A DNA stretch of 64,000 nucleotides from Neobacillus nitrireducens (GTDB taxonomy: Bacteria; Bacillota; Bacilli; Bacillales; Cytobacillaceae), in assembly GCF_030915405.1 (NCBI RefSeq), contig NZ_CP133262.1, forward strand, positions 62,001 through 126,000, written 5' to 3'. Under the pieces are notes generated by a model. That model worked only from the letters and a program-made list of their open reading frames with translations, ran no database searches and had not been told where the DNA came from. The position numbers and the translations under genes are program-made. Shown here one piece after another: positions 8,821 to 17,521 of the stretch. Each line of letters opens with the position of its first letter. Position 1 is the first letter of the stretch.

Positions 8821-9004
8821 ATTTAATATAAGCACAAGGCTAATTGAGATTTTATCATTTTTTTCAAAATAATCTATTATATCTTAAACTTTGCTAATTT
8901 TAAGACCCAATGTTAAAGAAATAAAAATGACTAAATTAAAAGAAGACAACAAAAAAGATATTAATTTATATACAACAAATAAGATGAAAAGGAATTTTTT
9001 TACA

Positions 9005-10015
9005 TTAATTATTTAAATATATATTGATAATTGGACCTTTTTTATAATGAAATACCTGTTTAGTTTCTTTTGTTTTAAGATTATAGTATTTAACAGATGA
9101 TGAAGAGCTCATTGGATTATCATCTACTATAAAATAAAAACCATTGTTTATCCGATCAAATATAGGTTGACGAAAATTAAAGTTCTGTTCAGAATCTTGT
9201 AATAATAATTCTAAACCATCTCCATTTATATTGAACTTAGCAATTTTCGAAGGTTGTTCTGGTTCAATTCCATCTTTATAGTTTATTAAAATTGTTTTTC
9301 CATCATTAGATAATGAGGCACTTTTTACAAATTTTTTTAAAGCTAAGACTTCTTTTTCAACATGCCCATCTTCACTGGCTATTGATAATTTGTATGTTGA
9401 TGGAACAGGTAACGTTTTATTTTTATTTGCCTTATCAATATTTTTGAATTCTTCTTTTATTGACTTAGTTACTATTAACAATTTATTTGTTTTGGCATTA
9501 TAGTCAAACCATACAACGGATGTATCCTTATCTTCGGGGTTCCACACATGATACTTCGAATTATGTAAATTATAAGTTGCAATATGGAAATTACGGTCAG
9601 AATTTCCAACTAATACTCTCATATAAATAATTTGTTCTGATTGGTTTAAAGCTAAGAAATCAACAAAACTTAAATCTTTTGTAAGTTGTTTACTGATAGT
9701 ATTTTTAAGTTCTTTTTGGAATAATTGCGTACTATTATCTTCTCCCTTTTGGGTGAAATATACAGTTTTCTTGGTTTTAGAGTACGTTGAAGTTGGATAA
9801 CCTTCTGTCCCTTTTTTTAATAACAAACTTTTTTCTTTATTATTAATATCTAATCTATATAAATAATGATTAACATTGTCAGCAGCATTAATGTATAAAT
9901 ATTTGTTTTGGTGATTGCTATCGGTTGAGGAAGCCTGACTTTTATTTAAAATAAAAACTAGAATAATCAGGGAAATACTAATTAAAGAAAGTATTATAGT
10001 TAATTTATTCTTCAT
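9005..10015 (-). CDS. Membrane-anchored beta-propeller-like protein (TolB-like)
   Basis: 336 residues. An N-terminal hydrophobic segment (about 5-25, LTIILSLISISLIILVFIL) lacks a clear lipobox and probably anchors the protein outside the membrane. The rest has repeating strand units such as KYLYINAADNVNHYLYRLDI and LSNDGKTILINYKDG, which look like TolB/WD40-type propeller blades. Substrate or partner is unknown. The start ATG is preceded by AGAGGTG. The next gene upstream on the same strand (10092-10475) encodes a secreted protein and may share its transcript. Confidence 0.65.
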   Translation of the reverse strand: MKNKLTIILSLISISLIILVFILNKSQASSTDSNHQNKYLYINAADNVNHYLYRLDINNKEKSLLLKKGTEGYPTSTYSKTKKTVYFTQKGEDNSTQLFQKELKNTISKQLTKDLSFVDFLALNQSEQIIYMRVLVGNSDRNFHIATYNLHNSKYHVWNPEDKDTSVVWFDYNAKTNKLLIVTKSIKEEFKNIDKANKNKTLPVPSTYKLSIASEDGHVEKEVLALKKFVKSASLSNDGKTILINYKDGIEPEQPSKIAKFNINGDGLELLLQDSEQNFNFRQPIFDRINNGFYFIVDDNPMSSSSSVKYYNLKTKETKQVFHYKKGPIINIYLNN

Positions 10016-10091
10016 AAATTCACCTCTATATTAACAAACCTCATTCTACAATAGATTGTAAGGATGAGGTTTGTTCCAATTAGTTAAATAG

Positions 10092-10475
10092 TTAGTAGCT
10101 TATTCTTCCGTTAGGAATATAGCCAGCTGATATACTTCCACCTAATTCATTTTGGTATACTGTTGTCATGACATCTAAAATTACCGGATCAAAAAAATTT
10201 CCCCAATCCCATTTGTAGAGGGTTACAAATTTAGCCTTATCTTCATTAGAAGTATATATTGGTGTCCCACTTGGGATCAGGGTTCTATAATTATAACCAA
10301 CTGCACAATCCCATTTTGTTAATACATGATTTTTTTCTGCTATAGCACCGATTCCGTCATAATGACTAATTTTACCTCTTCTAACAGTTGCTGCATCTGA
10401 TTCTGTAGTTCCTAGAGTAGTAGAAAACAAACCAAATAATAGAGCTAATGGAACTAACTTCTTAAAATAAGACAC
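10092..10475 (-). CDS. Small secreted protein of unknown function
   Basis: 127 residues starting at GTG 10475 behind AAAGGGAGTGG. The signal peptide is SYFKKLVPLALLFGLFSTT with likely cleavage after SDAA (about residue 29). The mature part is aromatic- and Tyr-rich (VGYNYRTLIPSGTPIYTS, LYKWDWGNFFDPV) with one Cys. No family recognised. It is 77 nt upstream of the membrane-anchored protein gene on the same strand. Confidence 0.65.
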   Translation of the reverse strand: MSYFKKLVPLALLFGLFSTTLGTTESDAATVRRGKISHYDGIGAIAEKNHVLTKWDCAVGYNYRTLIPSGTPIYTSNEDKAKFVTLYKWDWGNFFDPVILDVMTTVYQNELGGSISAGYIPNGRISY

Positions 10476-10662
10476 ACTTTACCACTCCCTTTATATAATA
10501 GATGTAACATATTAAATTATTCTATAAATATCACCAAAAGCCTCCCAATTATGGAAAAAATTTAAATAATTGCTGTGTGTTTTCCGATTTTTTGTTAAAA
10601 AAGTCATCAATTTCTGAACACGCAAATTTTAAGATCGTTTTCTAGCTTTCTATCTCCATCAG

Positions 10663-13600
10663 GTGTCCATAAGCTATAATAGTACATTTGGAACGACAAG
10701 GGCTCTTGCTAGATTCTATCTGCCTAGCCTTCCTAGCAATAGTTCAATTACGAGTGCGACGTTTAATGCGTATCAAACAAATAATGATGGGCAGCAGGTT
10801 TCGGTTGATTTATACCGAATCAACAGTGATTGGCCTGCATCTGTAACATGGAATTCACAGCCAGCAACATCAAGTACAAAAGAATCCACTGTGACAAGCA
10901 ATACGTATAATGCTTATTGGAGCTGGGACATTACAACTCTTGCGAAGGACTGGTATAACGGTTACCAAGCAAATTATGGTTTCATGCTGAAACAACAGAA
11001 CGAAGCCACATCACCGTATCGTTCTTTTAACAGTGTGAATAGTGGAACAAACACTCCTCGCCTGACAATTAACTATCGAGTAGAGCCCATCGGTGCAGAA
11101 TCATTTTGGTTAACAACCAATGACGGAGTTAACCCAGCAAATGGAAATCTTTTTTATCAGGAAGCAGATATCGATATTCCAGGGAATGGTCCTGAAGTAA
11201 GTCTCACTCGCACTTTTAATAACCGAAAATCACAAACAAAAGGAATATTCGGTTACGGATGGTTTACCAATTGGGAAAGGTATTTATCAGATAAAGGAAG
11301 CGGCCCGATCACTTATGTAGATGAAGATAGTACACGCCAAATTTTTGGAGAAAAAGTCGGTGGCGGATATGAATCGCCCGTGGGTATCTATCTTGATTTA
11401 GCTAAAAACAGTGATGGCACTTATACGATTACTGATAACGACGGTACTAAAACCAATTTTAATTCCAATCGGAATATCAGTTCAATTGTAGACACGAATG
11501 GAAATAAAACTACTTTTATATATGATACATCTGGAAGGTTAACAAAAGTCCAAGATGCATCCTTAAGGGAAACCGCCATCGCTTATGGTACAAATGGATA
11601 TGTATCCAGTGTGACGGATCCTGCAGGGAGGGTAACTAATTACGAATATGATAACTCTGGTAATCTAATAAAAGTTACAGATGCAAAAGGGAAAACAACT
11701 ACTTTTACGTATGATACAGATCATAATTTGACTGGGATTATTGATCCAAGCAATATTAAAACTACAATTGTATATGACACATTAGACCGTGTGACCAGTG
11801 TTAGTAGACCAATCACAACCAATGGCGTTACCAATACAAGTCAAACAACGTATTCCTATGATACAACGAATCTTGTAACATCAGTAACAGATGGAGAAGG
11901 AAAAAAGGTTGACTATACAACAAATCCGAATGGAAATGTTGTAAAAATCACGGAAAACCCGCAGGATGTGTCGAGTAAAGCTGTCACACAATATTGTTAT
12001 AACGATAATAATGATTTGACGACAGTGATTGATGCGAATCTAAGTAAAGACTCGAGTAATACGTGTAATAATTTTAAAATTAATCCTTCTTTAACAAAAG
12101 GTTATGTTTACACATATGACACAAATGGAAATTTAACAGGGGAACAGCTCCCAGATAACCAGAAGGCAACGTATGAATATGATAGCCAGAACAACATAAC
12201 AAAAGAAACTGATTTCAATCAAAATACTAGTACCAACGATTACGATGGAAATAACAATCAAATGGAAACGACTGATCCAAACATTCAAACGACTGCTGGT
12301 CGGTATGACTCAAAAGGGAACCTCCTTTACGATACCCATCCTATGTCAGCGGCCGACAACTTGTTATCAAACTCGAGCTTTGAACTGGATAAGAATAGCG
12401 ATAACTGGCCAGATGGATGGACTAAGTATATGCAGGACCAAAAAACTGCCACTTTTGGTTGGTCCACTACGAAGAGGTTTGGCATTAAGGCGGTTAGCAT
12501 TTCCAATCCAACCGGTTGGGCGATTGTCAGCTCCAAGCAGATTAAATATACGGCTGGCGATCAATACATTGCTAGTGCCTATATAAAAACTGAAAACACG
12601 GCCGGCACCGCTTTAATGAAAATTGAATACCTGGATACGCAAGGAACTCCAATTGAACCTACATCCTACTCATTTGGTTTGAAGGGTACTCATGACTGGA
12701 CTAGGGTCCAAGCTGTTGTTTCCGATGTGCCAAGTGGAACGGATTCTATTCGAGTATCTGTTGGTCTTAATGCTGGATCTGGTACTGCTCATTTTGACGG
12801 CGTCCAGTTGGAAAAAGGAACCACTCTTTCAGCTTATAACTTGGTTGATAACTCAAGTTATGAAAGAACGGATGCCAATACACCAAGTATGCCTGAAAAC
12901 TGGGAAACTAGCGGCAATCTTTCTGCCAATGACAAAATCATTCAAAACGTTAATCAAAGTGATGACAACGTTTATATTGGCGAATCTTCTTTCCAAATGA
13001 CAGGGGAAACTGGAAAGGATAAATTTATCAAACAGCACATTAATATTTCTGGGGATGCCAATACGAAATTGACGTTTTCAGGATGGTCCAAACAAGTGGG
13101 AGCAAATCCTAACGGTGGCGATTATGCCCTGCAGGTAGGCATCCATTATACCGATGGAACCGCATTCGATTGGACTAATGCCAACGATTTTAGTAAAACA
13201 GCATCTGATTGGCAGCATGTCGCAGCAGAAGTCAATCCTAAAGCGCCGTTTGATTATATTGATGTGTACTATTATTATAAAAACCAGACTGGAACTGCAT
13301 GGTTTGATGCGATGCGTCTTGAACTTGGAGCGTCCATTACCTCCAACACTTATGATGCAGGGGGAAATTATGTAACAAGTATCAAAGATCCGCTTGGAAA
13401 TGCCATTACGTTCGGTTATGATGCTGTTGGTAATCGTACTAGCGTTAAAGATGCAAAAGCACAAACGACTTCGTTTGCATATGATGGTCGTAATTTACTG
13501 ACGAAAGTTACTGATACAAAAACGGGAATTACTTCTTATGGTTATGATGCAAATGGAAACCGTACAAGTGTTACCGATGCGAAAGGCAATGTAACTAATT

Positions 13601-15495
13601 ATGGTTATAATGAGTTTAATCATTTATCTAAAATTACAAACCCGTTAAACCAGATTACCCAATTTAATTACGATAAAAATGGGAACCAAACAAAGATCGT
13701 ATACCCAAAAGGGGATTCGATTACTAGCACGTATGATGATTTAAATCGTTTAAACGCTACCTATGTCAATAGCGTAAAAAAATGGGATTTTGTTTATGAT
13801 GCGAATAAAAATTTAACTTCAGTTACAGATGCATTAGGCAAACAAACTACCTTTACCTATGACAGTAATAATCGATTGACCAAGGAATCTCGTGATTCTT
13901 TTCCGATCGATTACATTTACGATTCTAATAGTAATCCTAATTCTGTAAAATTCCCATCAGGGACAACAACTGTTTCTTTAGATTATGCTTATAACAAGTT
14001 AAATCAACTAATTTCGTTAGCAAGAAACGGTTCGAATCGAGCAAAGTTTGTCTATGACGAACGCGGGAATGTAACTTCCGTTAAACGAGCAAACAATTCC
14101 TATGCTTCCCTTCAATATGATAGTAGCAATCGCATAAACGAATTGAAAAATTACAAAAATACTGGGGACATATTAGACTCTTATAAATATAGCTATGACC
14201 CCAATGGAAACCAAACAAGCGTTGTAACAGATAAAGGGACAATGTCCTATGAATACGATGCTCTAAACCAATTAACGAAAGAATCGTTAACGGATGGAAC
14301 TACAATTTCATATGAATACGACGCAGTTGGCAACCGTACAAAGAAAATTGAGACAAAAGATACTTCTTCTACAACAACGACTTATTCATATAGTGCCGCA
14401 AATGAGTTAACCGGTGTTAACAGCCTAGCGTATACGTATGACCAGAATGGTAACCTTACGAACGACGGCGATAAAACATTTGTTTACAATGAAAATAACC
14501 AGCTGATCGAAGTAAAAGACCAGAATGGAAGCTCTTTGGCTAAGTTTACTTACGACTACAAAGGTAACCGTACAAGTATGACAACATCAACTGGTACAAC
14601 AAACTTCTATTATGCCGGTGATAAAGTTATCGCTGAGAAAGATGCAAGTACCAATGTAATTGTAGAATATTCCTGGGATGATCAAGGTAATCCAGTAACA
14701 ATGGTTAAGGGTGGAAAAACATATTATTATCATTTGAACGGGCATGGAGATGTAACAGCTCTAACAGATGAGAACGGAAATATAGTAGCCCAATATCAAT
14801 ATGATGCGTGGGGAAATATAACTTCTTCAACAGGAACAATGAAAGATATTAACCCTTATCGCTACGCAGGTTATCGTTTTGACCAGCAAACAGGTTTATA
14901 TTATTTAATGGCCCGTTACTATAATTCGAGCCTAGGACGGTTTATAACAGAGGATACGTACAAAGGGAAGTTAGATGACCCACTTAGTATGAATCTATAT
15001 GCATATACCGATAATAACCCATTAATATATACTGATTCTAGCGGACATTGCTTTTGGGATGCCTGTGTAATAGAAGGTTCTGTCGTATATGCTACAGTTG
15101 CCGGATTAGCTGCAGTTGGAGCTGGAATTGGAGTAGGACAATTAATTAGCAGATCTAATAATGACCCAGCAACAGGTATAATTTATATGAGAAGAGTTGT
15201 CGCTGGTCCAAGAGGAACTGTAGGGTTAAAGTATGTTGGAAAATCTAAAAGTCCAACTTCTTATTCAAGCCGTATGGCGGCACATAAGTCTAACGGCAAA
15301 AAGGTAGGTTTAACATATGGATTTGCTAGGTTGAAGCAAAATATAAGATTGAGCCAATTAAGTTGGTGGGAACAACATTATATTAATATGCATGGTGGTG
15401 CCAAGAGCATGAATGGTACATTACAAAATAAAATTAACGCTATTTCACCAAAGAAATGGAGTGACCTTGGTGGGGAAACCTATGTAAGATGGTAA
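10663..15495 (+). CDS. RHS/YD-repeat polymorphic toxin with a GIY-YIG-like C-terminal nuclease tip
   Basis: 1610 residues. Order: DNRLRE-like beta domain (1-145), DUF6531-type segment (about 150-230), YD repeats, two CBM-like modules (about 565-905), more YD repeats, then the RHS core signature (YRFDQQTGLYYLMARYYN). The tip begins at residue 1463. It contains a short hydrophobic stretch (about 1473-1495), GIIY (1505-1508), KYVG (1523-1526), R1537, E1570 and N1589/N1592, the landmarks of a GIY-YIG endonuclease. There is no signal peptide: GTG 10663 has no ribosome site and the frame is open only from 10633, so the true N-terminus is probably lost. The immunity gene follows at 15755. Confidence 0.85.
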   Translation: MSISYNSTFGTTRALARFYLPSLPSNSSITSATFNAYQTNNDGQQVSVDLYRINSDWPASVTWNSQPATSSTKESTVTSNTYNAYWSWDITTLAKDWYNGYQANYGFMLKQQNEATSPYRSFNSVNSGTNTPRLTINYRVEPIGAESFWLTTNDGVNPANGNLFYQEADIDIPGNGPEVSLTRTFNNRKSQTKGIFGYGWFTNWERYLSDKGSGPITYVDEDSTRQIFGEKVGGGYESPVGIYLDLAKNSDGTYTITDNDGTKTNFNSNRNISSIVDTNGNKTTFIYDTSGRLTKVQDASLRETAIAYGTNGYVSSVTDPAGRVTNYEYDNSGNLIKVTDAKGKTTTFTYDTDHNLTGIIDPSNIKTTIVYDTLDRVTSVSRPITTNGVTNTSQTTYSYDTTNLVTSVTDGEGKKVDYTTNPNGNVVKITENPQDVSSKAVTQYCYNDNNDLTTVIDANLSKDSSNTCNNFKINPSLTKGYVYTYDTNGNLTGEQLPDNQKATYEYDSQNNITKETDFNQNTSTNDYDGNNNQMETTDPNIQTTAGRYDSKGNLLYDTHPMSAADNLLSNSSFELDKNSDNWPDGWTKYMQDQKTATFGWSTTKRFGIKAVSISNPTGWAIVSSKQIKYTAGDQYIASAYIKTENTAGTALMKIEYLDTQGTPIEPTSYSFGLKGTHDWTRVQAVVSDVPSGTDSIRVSVGLNAGSGTAHFDGVQLEKGTTLSAYNLVDNSSYERTDANTPSMPENWETSGNLSANDKIIQNVNQSDDNVYIGESSFQMTGETGKDKFIKQHINISGDANTKLTFSGWSKQVGANPNGGDYALQVGIHYTDGTAFDWTNANDFSKTASDWQHVAAEVNPKAPFDYIDVYYYYKNQTGTAWFDAMRLELGASITSNTYDAGGNYVTSIKDPLGNAITFGYDAVGNRTSVKDAKAQTTSFAYDGRNLLTKVTDTKTGITSYGYDANGNRTSVTDAKGNVTNYGYNEFNHLSKITNPLNQITQFNYDKNGNQTKIVYPKGDSITSTYDDLNRLNATYVNSVKKWDFVYDANKNLTSVTDALGKQTTFTYDSNNRLTKESRDSFPIDYIYDSNSNPNSVKFPSGTTTVSLDYAYNKLNQLISLARNGSNRAKFVYDERGNVTSVKRANNSYASLQYDSSNRINELKNYKNTGDILDSYKYSYDPNGNQTSVVTDKGTMSYEYDALNQLTKESLTDGTTISYEYDAVGNRTKKIETKDTSSTTTTYSYSAANELTGVNSLAYTYDQNGNLTNDGDKTFVYNENNQLIEVKDQNGSSLAKFTYDYKGNRTSMTTSTGTTNFYYAGDKVIAEKDASTNVIVEYSWDDQGNPVTMVKGGKTYYYHLNGHGDVTALTDENGNIVAQYQYDAWGNITSSTGTMKDINPYRYAGYRFDQQTGLYYLMARYYNSSLGRFITEDTYKGKLDDPLSMNLYAYTDNNPLIYTDSSGHCFWDACVIEGSVVYATVAGLAAVGAGIGVGQLISRSNNDPATGIIYMRRVVAGPRGTVGLKYVGKSKSPTSYSSRMAAHKSNGKKVGLTYGFARLKQNIRLSQLSWWEQHYINMHGGAKSMNGTLQNKINAISPKKWSDLGGETYVRW

Positions 15496-15619
15496 ATAAT
15501 ATTTTGGTAGAAATTGGTTCCCTGCTTTTTAAGGACAAGTAATTTTTCAAAATTAAATAATTATAAGTTCTTGACTAACTAATCAATTTTTATCCTATAT
15601 TTAAATCACACACCTTTTC

Positions 15620-15664
15620 AAGAACTGAGCGACAAGAATTTCAATTGTCGCCGGTTCTTTTTTA
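15620..15664 (+). terminator. Intrinsic terminator between the RHS toxin and its immunity gene
   Basis: A 15-16 bp stem (15620-15635 with 15645-15659) is followed by T residues. It should separate toxin and immunity transcripts. A TATAAT box at 15714-15719 could serve the immunity gene, but its -35 is weak. Confidence 0.75.
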
Positions 15665-15754
15665 TATTCATGAATGGTATCGAGATTTAAATGAATCTTG
15701 ATTCGTATGAATGTATAATTTTTCTTTGAAAAATAAAAAAACGGAGGATTAGTT

Positions 15755-16591
15755 ATGGTTATAAATGAAAATTGCACTGTAGAAGTAGGGGTTGTAAAAA
15801 TTAATTTACCTAGCGTTGGCTACCAAAATTTTTTGATTGCCCAAAGTTTGGCAGAAGAATTTGGCCTTGAAACGAATTATGAAGCTGAACAAAAATTACG
15901 TGAAGCATTAAAAAGATATAATAATGAAGTTTATAAAAAAATTAAAATTGATGCTGAAGCTGGTTGTATTTTTATAACTTCAAACCCTAAACATGGTGAA
16001 CATATTCTTGAAGTCGCAATTCTTATAAATCAATTATTAATTCCTCTATATCACCAAGTGCTAAATGATGAAGATGTAGAAAAAATTAGAAACATTCTGA
16101 TTCATTGGAAACGCCCGAAACCTCAAAAATGGAAAGATGGAGATGTTTTTTCCATACCTTTATCTAATGGTTCCTATGGTTATGGACAGATATTATGGCA
16201 TAAAGGTAAAAAATCAGTAACTTGTGCTATATTAAAAATGAACAGTGAGAATATTTTGTCAGTCGAAGAAATCATTCAATCAATCGTGATATCTGTAATT
16301 ACTACTCGTTCAGAAGATTTAGACGAAGGAAAGTGGAAAATAATTGGTAATGTTCCGTTGATGATAAAAGAAGAAATGGTACCCTGGGAACATAGTGGGA
16401 AACCCGGAGTTGGCTCGAAGATTTACCAAGAATTAATATTAGCCAGTTTAATTGAAGCATTTTTTGCTATAAAGCCATGGAACTTTTTGAACTTTAAAGA
16501 TAGCTTTATGGATACTCTCCTATTGCCTGGTATAAATCGACCTAGTAATGTTATTTATCTAACAAAAGAACAAAAAAGGTTAAATAGATGA
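15755..16591 (+). CDS. Imm26-like immunity protein
   Basis: 278 residues, no signal peptide. The segment from about residue 123 (WKDGDVFSIPLSNGSYGYGQ) carries the GDVF-IPL-DG-YG-G pattern of Imm26-family immunity proteins. An extra N-terminal region of about 115 residues precedes it. Placement directly after an RHS toxin tip supports the role of neutralising that nuclease in the cytoplasm. The ribosome site ACGGAGGA precedes ATG 15755. A terminator separates it from the toxin, so independent expression is likely. Family assignment is from the motif; cognate pairing is inferred from position. Confidence 0.7.
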   Translation: MVINENCTVEVGVVKINLPSVGYQNFLIAQSLAEEFGLETNYEAEQKLREALKRYNNEVYKKIKIDAEAGCIFITSNPKHGEHILEVAILINQLLIPLYHQVLNDEDVEKIRNILIHWKRPKPQKWKDGDVFSIPLSNGSYGYGQILWHKGKKSVTCAILKMNSENILSVEEIIQSIVISVITTRSEDLDEGKWKIIGNVPLMIKEEMVPWEHSGKPGVGSKIYQELILASLIEAFFAIKPWNFLNFKDSFMDTLLLPGINRPSNVIYLTKEQKRLNR

Positions 16592-16612
16592 ACAATTAAG
16601 AAAGTTGATGAT

Positions 16613-16651
16613 GGGGTACCGCCAACAAGCGTGGAAAGCTGTCGGTACCCC
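16613..16651. repeat. Tn3-type end relic forming a head-to-head palindrome
   Basis: GGGGTACCG (16613-16621) is followed by CCAACAAGCGTGGAAAGCTG and its inverse CGGTACCCC (16643-16651). The left part matches the start of copies A and B and, from memory, the first bases of the Tn4430 terminal repeat. It could also act as a terminator hairpin for the immunity gene. Confidence 0.5.
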
Positions 16652-16722
16652 TAAAAGAGATTTACGCAATTACAGAGGTTAGCCAGGCAGCATTTTATCG
16701 AAAGATAAAAGAAATAGAATAA
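16648..16722 (+). pseudogene. C-terminal scrap of a serine recombinase (HTH)
   Basis: The frame ends in 24 codons reading PLKEIYAITEVSQAAFYRKI..., which looks like the final helix-turn-helix of a resolvase/invertase (compare IKEIVSTTGISQGSLYRAV in the recombinase at 17052-17521). Nothing of the catalytic domain precedes it. Confidence 0.5.
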
Positions 16723-17051
16723 GATATGTCATAAAATTTGGAAATTTCTTCTTATGTGTCCCCTTAATCCTCGAATCGTTTCCGTTCCCCTGTAACGAAA
16801 GTCTAAAAAATTTTCACCTGTAATGAGTGGCCCCAAAAAGAACGAATTCTTGCCGTACCCCGTTTAGAGAATTGGAAAAATTTCTGTCTAATTCAGTCCC
16901 CTTTGTAGACGCCATAAAAGCAGTCGTATCAATGGATTTAGAGAATAAAAACGCCTAGCGTTTACACAGATGAAATGCGTTTATTAAGGCTTAGTGACAG
17001 GGTCCCTGCTGTAGACCGCAAAGTAAAATTGAAGAAATAATAAAACGCGCC
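16723..17051. other. Decayed Tn3-like DNA without an intact gene
   Basis: No open frame of note. A further GGGGTACGGCAAGAATTCG end-like sequence reads leftwards from 16861, and a GGGGAACGGAAACG-like block reads leftwards near 16787. I read these as remains of Tn3-family transposon ends. Confidence 0.35.
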
Positions 17052-17521
17052 CTATTTTTTTATTTCTTCAAGCCTTCTTCTGTTGACTGCTCTATATAAG
17101 GAACCTTGAGATATTCCAGTTGTTGAGACTATCTCCTTTATAGAATACTCTTCACTATCATACATCCGTAGCGCAACAGCAAGCTTTTCTTTATCCAATT
17201 TGGGTCTACCTAATGTTTTTCCACGTCCTTTACTTGCTTCGAGTCCTTCCTTTACTCTCTCAGCAATAAGGTTTCTTTCTAATTCAGCAATGACGCACAT
17301 CATTTGGAACATGGCTTTGCCCGTAGAAGTTCTTGTATCCATATTTTCTTTTAAAGAAATGAATTGCACCCCCATCTCTTCTAACTGTTGAATAATGTTG
17401 AGGATATCCAATGTTTTACGTCCTAAACGGGAGATGCTCTCCACTACAACTGTATCGCCTTTCCGGATGACATCAAAAAGTTGATGAAGTCCTTTTCGAT
17501 CTTTAACCGTAAGGTTTAACG
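17052..17521 (-). pseudogene. Serine recombinase/resolvase lacking its N-terminus
   Basis: The frame runs from about 17522 down to 17052. It reads KDRKGLHQLFDVIRKGDTVV, then VESISRLGRK, helix E (TSTGKAMFQMMCVIAELERN, ERVKEGLEASK) and a C-terminal HTH (SIKEIVSTTGISQGSLYRAV). The catalytic Ser region (first about 50 residues, YxRVS motif) is absent because the gene is cut at 17521-17522, exactly where NRPS sequence begins on the other strand. A shorter translation from GTG 17444 is possible but would not be catalytic. In Tn3-family elements such a gene would be tnpR. Confidence 0.75.

Noticed and set aside
12245..13464. Short open frames on both strands within the RHS gene
   Set aside because: They lie inside the CBM-like coding region, without ribosome sites or plausible protein features.
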